From: Apostichopus japonicus | Lineage: Eukaryota > Echinodermata > Holothuroidea > Aspidochirotida > Stichopodidae | Direction of reading: 5' to 3' | Assembly (NCBI RefSeq): GCF_037975245.1 | Contig: NC_092579.1 | Coordinates: forward strand, 15,572,178 to 15,636,177 | Length of the DNA stretch: 64,000 nt | Shown: piece by piece, positions 34,560-48,600 of the stretch | How positions within the stretch are numbered: the first letter of the stretch is position 1 | Layout: every line of letters starts with the position of its first letter | Made by a program: the position numbers and the translations under genes | The notes under the pieces: model-generated | Database searches by the model: none | Seen by the model: the letters and a program-made list of their open reading frames with translations, nothing else | Told to the model about the DNA's origin: nothing

Positions 34560-37500
34560 AATAGGAAAATGTTTTAGTAGATATTCAGCCTGTTAGTCAG
34601 TCAATCAGGCAGTTATATGATAACTCCCACTGCATTAAAAGACATTTCTTTCATAAGTGTGTTTACCAGATATAAGTATGAAACAGCTCGAAATGAATTA
34701 CATACCCTTCATTATTATGAAAATGTATTTTGTAGATATAGTCCTCCAATCAGCCGTTATTTAAAGCAACTTCCTAATGCCTGAGAAAGACATTCGTTTA
34801 TTCATTGGTGTGTGTATGTGTTGGCTGAACAATGTACGACACAGTTCTCAAACATTGTGTATTACACGTGTAGATGAAGGCAACATTACATCATTCCATT
34901 GTCATTATACTTGCTATGTTAGTTGTGATATGTGTTACTGTATCATGTTTTATTAGTTGAGGTGTTGTAAACTGCTGGTGGGTGAGTGGTAGGGAGATTT
35001 GAGGGGTGGGAAAGGGGGGGCATGACCCTGTATAATCTGGGAACAGTTAAATTGTATACATGCATTAAGTAGTTATGATTTGGCTGAATTTGAAACTTCC
35101 AAGAAATTATATTCTGATTTGTTATTTGAAACTTAATGTAAAATTGACAAAATAGTGCAATATATGAATATTTACATGTACGACAAGTCTCTGTTGCTTT
35201 CGTTATTTGCTTTACAAAACAGTCTGTATCATTTACAAACCATTATAGAAAGAGTCATTGCGTTTATTATCATTCTTAACTTTGAATGCTATCCCGTCAA
35301 TTCAGGGTTCCTTAACCCCCGTCTCATACCCATCCCATCCTTTCCACAAGTGCTATGTACTATTATCTTTTACAAAGTTTAAGTTCTTTCCAGTATGCTA
35401 GATCTCCCCCATCCTCCCTGGATTTTCCCTCTGATCTAACCAGGACATCTAACCTATCCTGGTGTTGGCATCTCGGTTGTCATACTGATTGCAGCCACGG
35501 TTGCCAGCCCAATTCAGTGACAGAACTTCCAAAAGCCAATTTCCCTTCATTCTCTTTCCTCACCTCCTACCTCTTCCCTGTCCCCCTCCTCTTCCTGCCT
35601 TCCCCCTAAAAAGTGAGAAGAAATGAAGTTACTGCAACGTGGGGGTATATTTATGTTGATGTCAGGTAGCCATATGTCCTGCATTACGGTGCAGACTACC
35701 CCCAGCAGAAGCGTTATTCTGCCGCTGACTTGTGTAACTATGGTTACACTCCACGGCAGTGCTGGATATGTCACCTTAATCCTTTGCATTAACAAACAAG
35801 AGTGCGTGAGCAATCGAATGATCATTTTTTCGCTTCATAATCAGAGAAATTTCGAGACTATTCTCGAAATTTGTGAGATAAAGGACCTATATACTTTCTG
35901 GTATATAAAATCAAGTCGAAAGTTTGAGAAACCAGTGGATAATTTTGACATAAAAATGGTCTTGGATTTTTATTTAAAAAGTCGAAATTTCGACTTGCTC
36001 CTCGAAGTTAAATCTCAACGAAATCGAGAAAACCAGTAAACAAAAAAGATCCAATTTCTGCATAAAAAGTCGAGCTCGGACGTTCAGAAAATATTTAGAT
36101 GAAAGGTACAAATTGAGAATGAAACCAAGGAGAAAATGAAGTAAAATGTTGAAATTTTCACTGCCCTGTTTAAGGCCGTCACATCTATAACTATACTAAA
36201 AATTCTTCTACAGAAGATACCAACACGCCACGAGGTTTTCTGCACAGCCTCACTTTCTCATAGCTTCGCACGCCACTGTCACTCCACGTGTCAACGATAT
36301 AACGCGTGAAGCACTTGTGAACACGCACATTACTCCTGCACATTGCAAATATTTGTATTTCGGCGCTAGGTGACGCGAGTAGACGCGAGCGTCTGACGTA
36401 CGTAATTGACTATACATGCTACAGGGTCTTCTGCGCTTTACTAAACCTTTGTTTTCGGCAGTATGATTTTTGCAGCGCTTTTGCATACACTTAATGATGA
36501 AGCCAACATGCGCGTGCACGCGGGGGTATTCATTTGGCTTGGCTGTTCTTTGCGTGAAATTGCTGTGCCGTATTTCTACGATGGTGACTAAACTAGGTTT
36601 TATTTTCATAATGCAGAAAAGGAACTGTAAGAGTAGGATGCACTCAGGCACGATTTTTTAAGGTTGATTTAATAAATATAATGGCTGATAATTAGTGTTT
36701 CTATGATTATATAGGGATGAAGGAAAGAATGGACGGAGATTAATTCCAGAATATCCCAATTTATTTGCAGTTACGCCTATACCTTATCAGCAATGCATGA
36801 AAAATATTCCTAACATACGGCATACACACTCTTCCGTCCTACCACACAGTCAACATACAAAATGAGACAACGCGTCATCATTTGGATGGTAACGATGACG
36901 TAATAGCGCAGAGCAATAACTTGCGAGTAGCTCGCGTAGGACTGCGCGCGTCGTTTTACGCAATGAAATGCTGGAATAAGATGTTGTGAGCTTTGTGAAA
37001 TTTGCAACAGAAACACGCGCCCCTGGAAAGTTTCGTAATAAACACCTCTTGGCAACAGTTGTTAGTTTTCGAAAGTAAACTCGCGTGGAACGTATTAATG
37101 AAATTGTTTTTCAAGCCAGTAACACGTCTGTACGTTCAACACCGTATGCGATTTGAAAGGTCTGGAATTATAATTCCTGGTTATACCTAACTGCAATGGT
37201 AAGTTACGACTCCGGTTTGCCTTATTTCTTTGTGTTTCCAAAGATTATCCGTCAAATCGTGTTTGAATTTCAAATATTTGTTATTGAAATATTGGCCTAG
37301 GCTAATCCCGATCCCTATTTTAAGCCATGTCACTTAAGTTTACAGTTAGCGCGAACATTTGGCTTGCCTACATGCTTAACGTTAAAGGTGGAGTATAGCC
37401 TATTAGGTTATTGTCATGCATAAGTCATCACGTTTTCCTGTGATACTTTTTATAATTCCTTATCTAGTTATATTCCAAAGCTTATTATTACTATGGGGTC

Positions 37501-39075
37501 TAATTTGTTATTATGTGATCTATCTGGGAATATATGTATGTATTTCAGATCCTCCTGCAAGCAGGAACTCGCGAAGAAGCCTCATTAGCTTATCAAACCC
37601 GCAAGCTGACCGAAGTCAGTCTCTTACATTCATATTTAACGTCCATGATTATGAATTGTCAACAACTCTTAAACTGGACGACATACATTAATCTTGGAGT
37701 GACTCGAACCGGGGACCTTATGATTGGAAGGCACCGGCGTTAACCACTGAACTAACACTCCTTGATATATAGATTGATATATAGATTGATATATAGATTA
37801 CTCGTTACGGATACATACGTTACAGTACAAAATTATGCATACGAAGAGGCTATAATCAAAGTATTAGGCCTATATATAAGGGATTTGGTATGGTTGATAT
37901 TGTCACCAGGCTGCAAATAGCTTGAATACCAACTGTTTGAAATTATAGGCTAGAGGCCAGAAGGTGATTAGGCCTAGCCTACGAGTTTTCTTTTGACTGT
38001 TATCTATGTCACTGAAAGTTAGCGATGTTTTTACATGAAATCTGGAAATATTGGTAAATTGAAAGTAATTTAAGTAATAAATTTTGGACATAATCACTGG
38101 CCTTTGGTCTAATACAGGAAGTTGTTTGTTGTATCGAAACATTTTTTTTACATCAATGGAGCTCCAATATAACTTCCAACAACCTATAACCGTGTACTGC
38201 ATATTTACATAAGGTATTCTTGCGGTATCATTATTATCATTAAAAAGGAGTCGAATTTTACAAAGATGAAAGTGTAAATCGAAAATAATTTTTTTTGCAA
38301 ATTTCGAACTATTCGAAAATTTACTACCCTGAGTCAGATAGCTTTATAAACTTAGATTCTTTAAAAGTATAAACATTTATTGCCAGTACTTGAGCGTTAT
38401 GAAAGAACGGAGATGAATTGTTAATATAGCCATAGATCCTACCCACTGCTTGAACGTCTGTTTTCTTTGTCCGTAGTTAAAATAAAAAATGTCGATACAA
38501 GTGTAATTCTATCAAATTTTCGAATACATCTTTCTCTTGTCAAGCCATTACAGGACAATGAATTTAATATAACCTATCAAATTGAGGCCAGCATGCTCGT
38601 GTGTCAATTTATTATCTTTCTCTTTTCGACACAAAGGATGCCTTGCGATTTTATGCTCTGGTGGTTTTACTTCAAACTTGTTGGAAAGGTAAGCATTTCC
38701 TTGACGAAGGAAATACATAATTATATGGCATCATTGGCATGTATACATCTGTAACACTTAAGGGGCAAACTGTTAAGAAAAACCACACAAGATCGAACCT
38801 GGGCAAGAAAACACCGAGCAACTGAACCCACCCATTCCCCTTAAATATATGACGGTATCAAGGAATATATCACCAGTCACTTTGGCCAGCCGTTTTAAGA
38901 TTTACCTCTTTATTCTTCTTATGTAGAATTAATTTCACTAAAGTAAGGCTTCAGCTTAAGGTGAAATTAATTCCAATTATTATATACCATATATGTTACT
39001 TGCATTTTATGCATTCCATATTTTCGACTTTAATATTGACTTTAATAACGTAATAATTGCTTCTTTTTTCTCCAG
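34560..39075. other. Intergenic region, EXOC7 to TSP1/LamG receptor
   Basis: No protein exon was recognised. The stretch 36200-37100 is richer in GC and CpG and is the best candidate for the promoter of the downstream receptor gene. CAATG|GTAAGT at 37198 is a possible donor of a noncoding first exon. Two perfect inverted repeats lie at 35847-35872 (11-bp arms, 4-nt loop) and 35979-35996 (AAGTCGAAATTTCGACTT). A SINE lies at 37536-37760. Confidence 0.5.
37536..37760 (-). repeat. tRNA-derived SINE, copy 2
   Basis: Same family and orientation as 32637-32873. The minus strand reads GAGTGTTAGTTCAGTGGTTA and has B box GGTTCGAGTCACTCC, closer to the consensus than copy 1. The tail again ends in ATAC repeats. 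A short GATATATAGATT triplication borders its head at about 37763-37800. Confidence 0.88.
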
Positions 39076-40284
39076 TTGGGTTATCCTCGACAGCTGTTTC
39101 TTCTATCGCCGATCAGTTGCTCCTTCTAAAACCTGGAGAACGAGAGAGATTTGCGGAAACATGTTTTCAAAGAGGCGTTTGCTCGCGAGAAGATGTCAGT
39201 TCATTCGTGTGGTCTTCTGAACATGCCAAGGCGAGTAGTGAGGTGAGTCATCAATTGGGGGGGGGGGGGGTATGGTGACAAGCGGACCTGGGGGAGGTGG
39301 GAGGAGGCAATAATTTAAAGAAAGGCACAAAGGCATTAGTGTCCGGTAGCTACATATTGTCTCTTCTTGGATTGTTTTTGTACTAATACAGACATTCCAA
39401 CTCACATGCATTTGGCGTGTGACACACGCATTTCCAGCCCTTCACACGCTCACACGCTATGTGCACTTTATCACACGCAATCCACAAACAATCTCCGAAA
39501 AACCGTCCTGAAAGATGCTAATAAGGCTACATACCTCTACAACACAAAGCAACTTTGAGTACTTACACTTACAAGAGTAGTGCGTTTGCCATGGTGGTGG
39601 AGGAAAACACTGGGTGGGAGAAGTGTTGGTACTAGAGATTGAGAAGTGCGCTTCAATTTCTGATATAAATATTCAATTATGTTAGCAAGTGATTACTTTC
39701 ATCGATTCAAGAAAAGTCTTTGTTGAGAATTGTCATGCTTGTTGAGTTCAATAATATATATATGATGATGAAATTCTCAATATAAAATTACTCAGAGAAA
39801 CTGAAAAAGAATGCACCATTTTGCATCTAGGCAGTCAAAAATACGAACAATTTTCCAAAGGGGAGGGGGCACCCCCTCCCCTTAGACCCCTCCCCCACTG
39901 CCGCTGATCACACTCAGAAATTTTCCTCAATGTTGGAAAGTCTGCTAATAGGAGGGGGTGCTCGATAGTCGGAACTCCCCTACCCCCCCCTCCTTCATTT
40001 GATTTCGAGAAATAGCGGTTCCGTCATTCCTGCCATCGATACTCGCATTATCTGATATCAACTCAAGAATTGCGGTCGTAATAATTTTCTTGAAAATTTC
40101 ACCACTCCAGCTGGTTATAAAATCATCGAGTTTTCAATGATACTAGACTTTCCTCTTGCAAAATTCATCAACACTCATTTTATATCAATTATTATGACAA
40201 CTTGTGTTTACCTTTCTTTTCCGAAGGAGAGATTTTGGTACAGCTATAAGTGTGCTCTTAGCAAGAAACAAGACGATTGTCCAG
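39076..40284 (+). CDS. Receptor exons 1-2: first copy of an unnamed Cys-rich helical module
   Basis: Two exons encode about 75 residues with GLSSTAVSSIADQLLLLKPG, CFQRGVCSREDV, then E.FWYSYKCALSKKQDDCP. Four cysteines occur as C-x5-C and C-x8-C. The exon pair has the same phases and the same split site as 42219-43053, which shows an internal duplication of [module + TSP1]. I do not recognise the fold. Predicted helices and paired cysteines suggest a small extracellular disulfide domain. Confidence 0.8.
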
Positions 40285-43200
40285 GTTTGTTATGAAAAAT
40301 TTTTAATGACATTTTGGTTACTTATCAATAACTGTTGTGAGAGAAAAAGAAGTTAAAGCAATTATAAATACTCAAATAAGTATAGAAAGGGGAGTGGATC
40401 ATAATGTGCAATCCGTACCACGAGTTACAGCATTTGAATGTTTTCTCCACACAACAGCACATTACCAGTACTATTTGTTTCAAGAATAAGTCACTTTTTA
40501 AATTAAAAAAAGTACACTTTTTATTAGAATGAATGCATGTTTTATTACCATAGATTGGAAGAAAATTATATTGAAAGGAAAATCGATTTATATATATGCG
40601 AAACTTTGCATTACAATTTGACAACAAATAATATTTACTTTTTATTATTCGTTTTAGAGTATGTACAGAATAGTTTCTTTAGAGATTCATGTAGAATTTT
40701 AACATTTTAAAATCAACATAATCTTCTTTTAACAAATAATGCAAGATGGGTAATTCTTCACAACAGACTAATGTTTAACGCTAAAAGGTAAGTTGGCATT
40801 TATCTGCTAACTTATCATATTTGTTTCGTAATTTATCAAGTTCTTCGGCATTTCACTTGCTATTTTAGTCGATGGTGGTTGGAGTAGCTGGGGTCCATGG
40901 GGTACATGTAAGCACGGCTGTGGTGTAAGTCTTGCGACAAGATTTCGGAACTGCACCCAGCCCGCACCCCTAAGAGGAGGTTTTACTTGCAATGGACTAG
41001 CCTCTCAAGTTACCAACTGCGATTCGCTCGCTGAGTGCAAAGTTGAAGGTGTAGGTAAGTTGAAATTATTTTATCAATTGTATATTATTTAGGCTATGTC
41101 GGATTCTTTACCGTACCTCAAATATGCTAATTATAGGTATGTAATACTTTAACTGACATCACAATCAGTACGTACCCTACCAAATATATATTGAGAGGTT
41201 ATAAAGTTCATCTTTATGCCCCTTCATACACCGGCGTCCCGGGGAAAAAACAGGACGCGTGGAAGGCAGTTGCTACGGGTTGGTGACGACAGCTGATTTC
41301 TCGAAATTGAAAGGAGGGGGCGACACCACAATGGTGCCTTTACCACATAAATTTGTCGCATGTTGTGTGAACCTTAATCTTTTCATCGTATGTTATGTGT
41401 TGTATCCTGTCACACTTTATTATACATGGTAGGAACGGCAAATTATAGGCACTGAAGACTCGCCCCAAACCGCGTGCTGCGCTCTGAAAAAGTTAACTTT
41501 CCGTTGCTTGCGAGTGAAGTTTTCTGCTTGTCGCTACAAAATGCAGACAGTAATGAAACGTGATACCTTGTTATATTTTATCTAGACCTGAGATGTCCAT
41601 CGCTGCTATGAACACTGTGTTGTGGGTATAGACCGCAGCTGTATCAACTGACTGTACACTAGTGTCTAATTACCGAAGGTAGCAAGCTGTGTGCGTATTT
41701 TCTGGGATCGATGGTGGTGTCTAACACTTCTGTTACACCTCATTCGAATCTAGGTCAGATTACCGGCATTAGACGTTTCTTTTGCGCGAGTCTTCACACC
41801 CTTTAAGCCGACGTACCGCACGAGTATCGTAAACTAGGTCACGGTGGTCTACCTGTCAAACTATCTAAAGATATGGAAGTTAGAAATACAACAGTTAATG
41901 CGCGCAATGCAAGTAACCACGGAATCGTGTTATGTAATAATGCATGGAACACACGCTCTTGATAAATCATCGTCTAGATCATATCGTTATAGTAGCGATG
42001 TAACTGAGGGTCTGTGCTGATATTGTCTGGGTGATATAAAGTTTGGGTTTCCCATGTTCATGGATTTATTTTGAATGACTTTACCAAAACCAAAAAAAGT
42101 GTGACCACGAAAAAAAAAGGTGAGAAATGGTAATGACTGAGAACAAATTCTCAAGGTTTCGTTCGGTCAATGTTTTACGGAGTTTACAAACGAAATGTAT
42201 ACATATTTTCTCTTCCAGATACGACTAACGCCGTAGACAGAGCGAATCTTGTCTTACAGTCGTTCCATAGACAGGAACCTGAATTGGAAATGATGTGTAT
42301 CAGGTCTAGATGTAGCTATGAGCAAGTAGCTGGTGCCATTACTCCATCTCATCTTACTGTACGTTAACTTCTCATCCATTAACTCTCCTGAACAATTCAA
42401 AATATTTACCATTTATGACAGAAGATATTTAACATAGACTAACACAATTATCATCAACAGCTATATACGAATCTATAGGTCTTGTACTTGCCTATACATC
42501 CCCATATATACGTTCTTACTCGTTCCCGTAAATGTAGATTATACTTTTAGGGAATTATTTCCTTGCCCTACGCACTTTCTATTACCGACATGACAACCCA
42601 CAAGGGCCGTAGTAACATCTGTCTGTATGACGCGTTGTTATTGTGACCAATCATGTGATACGTTTGTCAACGCCTCGTTCAGATTAGAAATACGCATCCT
42701 GTACATCATCGAATTTCCGCAAAACATATATGTTACTTTGACACTGTAGTAGCAAACCGGCTGTCTTGCATAGTGTTGATGAGGCTATGACTTGGTAGTG
42801 CGGGGGAGGGGGGGTCAGCGGGGATTGCGGGTGGGGTGTGGTAGTATTGACGCTCATAGTGTATCTTGCGAAACTAAGGAAATAATATAAAATAGCTTCT
42901 CCGTCAATTTCACAAAATAAAACTTGTAAAAGTGATTTTTCGATCAAATAAGCAACTCCTATACCGAAGAAACCATGAATGCTTTTTTTCTCTATCAATA
43001 GGAGGAATACTGGAGTAATTTGCAGTGTATGAAACATCTTCGTGGTTGCCCGGGTAAGCAATGAAATAGTCAACTTGTATATTAATGATAGAAACGTCTC
43101 TGGCTTAAATTACTTAAGTACTAAAGTTTTGCTGCATGTATACTTGCATTTGATATGTTTCTTGGATGATAAGCAGCTTTAAGTTGTATGATTTTAGTCG

Positions 43201-45579
43201 TTTAACCCTAAGTTTATACTTTTATCCATATATCCATATATTTTTAATTGGTTTGACTGTCTATGGGATTCACATCCGTACTTTTTTTTTGTATTACCCG
43301 TAATGTTTTATATTTCTTTATAACTTTCTCTACACTTTATATATTTCTTAAAAGTTTTGACATTTCATACCTTTTCTCATTTGCATAAATTGTTTTCGTC
43401 CAGCCAGTTCAGTTGTGACAAATTTCAAATGCCATTACCACTCTAAACTGTCATCGTATATCATGCTTCAATGCGTTCGTACTGACAGCATATGAACAGT
43501 TCCGGACCCTAATTGAAAAAAAGATATTCATACTGCTCATACTCTCAGTACAAGTGCTTTGAAGCGGGACACAAAGGACAGTATATAGAGAAACATTGTG
43601 CCAACTGGGGTGTTTCGTCTCTTATCTATTTGAATATGTAGTATGTACAATAGACTAACACTAATCACACATCTCTGCCTTGTTAAGTTTTTTAAATGAC
43701 ATAACTAAGCGAGTAAGCTTATATATTTTTTATTTCAGTGGACGGTGGATGGAATGAATGGACTGAATGGAGTGAATGTTCTAGTCACTGTGGTGAGGGT
43801 AAATCATTCCGACGAAGACAATGTAGCAACCCAGAACCTCGAAGTGGAGGCGCCGATTGTGAAGGCTCGGCGGTCGAAGAGGGTGATTGTTTCGACCATA
43901 GCTGCGCTAACATAAGTGAGCAACGTTTTAATATTATTAGTTTTATCATAAACTGTCATGATTACATGGGTAAGGACAATAGGAGTACATAGGTGCAGCT
44001 AATTATCTGGTCTTTCTTCTTTTCTAAAACAGTATGATCATCTTAGTTTATTTTTTATATTTTTTTTATATATATCCTAAAAATGGTTAAAACGAGTCAA
44101 GAACTTAGGATGACCTAAGAGCAATACATATACCACACGAGGCTTCGTGGGGGCTTGTGGTAACCTACCAAAGAGGGGGACATTGGGACAGCGTGCTCCT
44201 CTTAGCAGGACTAGGGGTTTAATAAAGAGTTACAGTTTATTACCACACAACATAAATGATACAATTGTTTATATACATAATTAGAAGGAGGTATGGGAAA
44301 CCTGAATATGTAAGGCGTTTAATAATCAACCCCTCTTAAAAAAAACAAGGAATAATGACAAAGCAGAAATAAAGATAAAACAAAAAACAAAAAAAGAATG
44401 GAGAAAATTTAACAACCATTGCCATTATGTTTGATAACTGATTGATAACTTGCTAAAGAGAGGAACGAAACCTGTTTTGATTTTCTTTGCTTCCTCACAG
44501 TCGGTGTTATGTTATCCTCATGGTCACAGTGGACCGAGTGTCCAGTCACATGTGGCGAAGGGGAGATTAGATCTACCAGGACCTGTCATGGTGCTGAGAC
44601 ATGTGATATATTAAAAGGAGAGAAAGTGGCCAGCCTGGTGCGGACTGCACCGTGTTCTCTCGAACCGTGTGATAGTAAGTAATATGAAATTACATCCACC
44701 CCCTCCCCTACCCTCCCACTTTTTCAAATTAAGACAAAGAAAATTGAGTTCCAATGTAGGCCGATTACCGACTTAATGATACATAGATGGTTCAATCTTC
44801 CATTGGAAAGGTATAAGCCATTTTGGGTTACAATGACCGATATATTTGGATGTTTTACATTTAACTTGTCGATTTTGTTCTGCGTTAGTCGTTGTTTTGA
44901 CTGTTTATGACGTCATATCGTTAAGCATGAACGAGTTGGGACCCTACACATCAGCCGTAATCGAACGAATCGGAATAATATTGCATGAGTCTGTCCTACT
45001 CCCGTAGACAAATTTCAAGCGCTTTAGCTTAGTAAATACTGTTCTGCTGTTGTGCAAGTTTTGTCATTTTTCAACAAAGGCAAAGGTCAATGTGATTTAA
45101 AACAATAGTAGCCTGTCTGTACCAGTTTTCTAGTGTTATAGTGAAGAAAAGACCAGTCAGTTTTTATACTTCTCTCTGTACTATCCGTGGTTGATCCAGG
45201 GAAGGAGGGTCAGGCACCCCCCCCCCCACGGCCCCATCCCCCGCAACCTTACACACACCAACTTCTCCAAAATTCCTGGATCCGCTACGGTTATTATACT
45301 CTTGTTATTTGTGTCAAAAGGGAAAGGTGAATGGGCTGACTGGAACGATTGGACGGTGTGTACAGCCCTGTGCGGTAATGGTACACGTTATCGTCTGCGA
45401 GAATGTAATAACCCAACCCCGATAGGAGGAGAGGATAATGACTGTGAAGGAGAAGGTTACGAGAGAGAGGAATGTAGACATTGGGAAGACTTCTGTGAAG
45501 ACGAGGAAACAGTTCTTCAAAGTAAGACATTTTTTTAAGACGAAGACTTGTGAATTTAAGTTTCCCCTGCATTGTTTTG

Positions 45580-45627
<48 letters not shown>

Positions 45628-48600
45628 GTCCAAATTGTTGTCTATAACGCCCTCTGTTTTTATTTTAGACATTTAGAGACTGCATAGAGACATTTCGGTT
45701 AAATTTGTGCATGGGCGTAAAACCCGTGGGGGACGGGGGACATGTCCCCACCTTTTGAGCTGTGGTAAAATATCCCCACCCTCTTTCTTCAGGCCTCTAA
45801 TGAAAAAAAATAATCAACATAAAAATCACTCCACGTGTAAGGAGAAACAGGTAAGTCGCAATATTCAGTACTGACAATATCGTCTGATGTCTCACGAGTA
45901 CTGTTGATGTGACGGGGACTCTTGATGACAGTCTGGACATCCGGGTATTGACAACAGCGACGAATATGTTGTAATATGACGTCATTCTGCTTCCCATGTG
46001 ACGTCATCTTCGATTGATCCGACTAGTTTCGTTCCCGCCCCCCCCCCTCCCCACCTCAGAAAAACTATCTACCCCCATGAATGTGTGTTTGTGCTCGCGC
46101 GCTTTTGCTTTTTGGATAAATTTTCATTCGTTGCACATTTTAAAGTTTCATTTAGAAGTGAACAAGTCCACTGTATTCTTGTTCTTTATAATCAGAAAAA
46201 AGTGAATGGAGCAAGTGGTCTCAATGCAGTTCTCCCTGCAAAGGAGGGTTTCGGATGCGTCACCGCTATTGCGAAGGGGGAGCAGAAGGTCATTGCTATG
46301 GTTCACTCCACGACATGGAAGGGTGTAACAGCGACACACCTTGTCCATGTGAGTAATGAATTTATACATGTATTATACAGCTATGTATATACTGACATCC
46401 GCTCTTACATATCTCCTCACTTCAAGTGCACTACGAACTTGAACAAGCATTGCCGACAGATGCAGTTTATGTTGCATGGAAAGTATTTATTCATTGCCAA
46501 ATGTAAGGTGTCAGGGTACGGTAGGGTGTAAGGGTAGGGTAAAATAAGAGGTTGGGTAGGGCTAGGATGGGAAGATGGGGTGGGTCGGGTGGGGTGTGAA
46601 GGAAGAAGTAGATTGTAAATAAAAGGACGGAGTGCGCATGAATGGTGACTCAACAATCTTGAACCAGTTGCTTAAGCTCTCAGAAGTAGATCCAGGAAGG
46701 ACTAAGAAGCGGACGATGACCTATAGGAGTGGGTGAGGTCAGGGGACGTCGTCGTGTAAACCGATACTATGAATTTATTGATTTCTACTCTTTCCTTTAT
46801 TTCAACCATGATAGTTTAACTATACAAAGACCTTTAACCATTTATGGTCTCTTTACTGTCATTATGAATTCAGTGGAACTCAATCAAAACACAAGACACA
46901 CATTCACGAACAATCTTTCCTCTTTAAAGTGGACGGCGGGTGGTCGGAATGGTCTGAGTGGTCACCTTGTTCTGTGACATGCGGAGCAGGAACCTCTGAC
47001 AGACACCGCATCTGTAACAACCCTTACCCTCAATATGATGGGAACCCATGTGAAGGCAAATCTCATCAAATTCAGACGTGTGAGCGAATGCAATGCCCGA
47101 GTAAGTTTGATGACCAAAAACTAAACTACGATGAAATACGGAATCAAATTAGACCAACTATATACACATCGTATAGAGAACATGACAAGGGCCAAATGCT
47201 TCATATGAAATATATGAGGGGGAAGGAAGGGGCGCGGAGAAGGGCAGGGGAGGGTTGACTTCAGGGGGCCTTCAGAGATTCATTACGCTTGATAGAGATC
47301 AGTGAAAGATATATCAACATTTACGATGACCGGACGATGGCTTCTTCTTGCGGCCTACATAATTATGATTTAATCATTGCATCTGACTTTGTATGTATAG
47401 CTTACTCACTTATTCTTCTTAAATTCTCTTCACTTCCCTTACAGGAAACTTAACTGGCTGGGATGTTTGGGGGTCATGGAGTGTATGTAGTGAGGAGTGT
47501 GGTGGTGGTACCATGCAGCGGTCTCGTGAATGTACACTTAACGGTGAGACCATATCACAAGAAAGATGTGGAGGAGAATTCGAACAAGTGAGCGTGTGCA
47601 ATTATCAGCAATGTTCAGGTGAGGATCCGCTTTTAAAGTCTCCCAGAAACTAAATCATGTTGTTTTTTCACGTAGGCATATCCTATATAATTACCATGTT
47701 TACATCATGGCTGGATAACATACCAGTATAATACAGTACATTATTACAGAAACCAGACTCAATGTTGTTTTTGCGTAGGTTTACCCTGCATAATTACCCT
47801 ATTTACATAATTGCTGGAATACAGTGGGTGAAATATTTTGTCTTTTCTTTCTAGTGGATGGTAACTGGGCCGCATGGTCCGAGTGGAATGAGTGTACCGA
47901 AAGTTGTGGCAATGGAGTAAAAGCCAGAGATCGAACCTGTTCGGATCCATCACCAGAGGGGAACGGTTTGGCTTGCGAGGGACTTGGTACCGAAATAGAG
48001 CACTGTTCTAATACGCCTTGCCAATGTAAGCGCTAAAGAAATTTAGTACAATTAATTTCACGTATAGAATGTTATGACTGCTATGTACATACGCACGCGG
48101 ATATTAACAGTATGTTGGACTGACCAATAGTTTCTTCATAATTTGTCATTTTCCGAAAATTTGCGATGAATTTTGTCCACCTAGTTATGGACAATAGAAA
48201 TGAAAAAATAAGCTAAGTTTGTCGCAAACTTATCGGTTGACGAATATTCTCTTGATCGATATAGTCTTGAATAGTCTTACTACAATATGCCATATAGGCT
48301 CTTGGGAATATCGTAGTTGCTTTGCTGGTCATGGAAAGGCATAGAATGGGGTGGAAGGGGAGGGAGGGGGTGTCAAGATTGACGTGGAATGCATGGTTAT
48401 TCATAAACGTGATGTAGTGTTAAGAAATTCAAAATATTCCTTTTTTTCAGCTCACCCGATCTCAGTGTATCATTTCGACGGCACATCTTTCATTTCATAC
48501 CGTCGGTTTGCGAGACCAACAAAGCACGTGCTCCTCTTCGTCAGTTTCTTCCCAACCTCAGCTGATGGTCTTCTCCTCTTGAAACGTGAAGAGGAATCAA

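Noticed and set aside
35623-36039. 138-aa plus-strand ORF
   Set aside because: No recognisable domain or splice structure. It includes two perfect inverted repeats and looks like intergenic DNA.
38602-38689. Candidate signal-peptide exon MLVCQFIIFLFSTQ ending at a GTAAGC donor
   Set aside because: It is attractive as the first exon of the receptor gene, but it ends in phase 0 while the exon at 39076 needs phase 1. It was left out.
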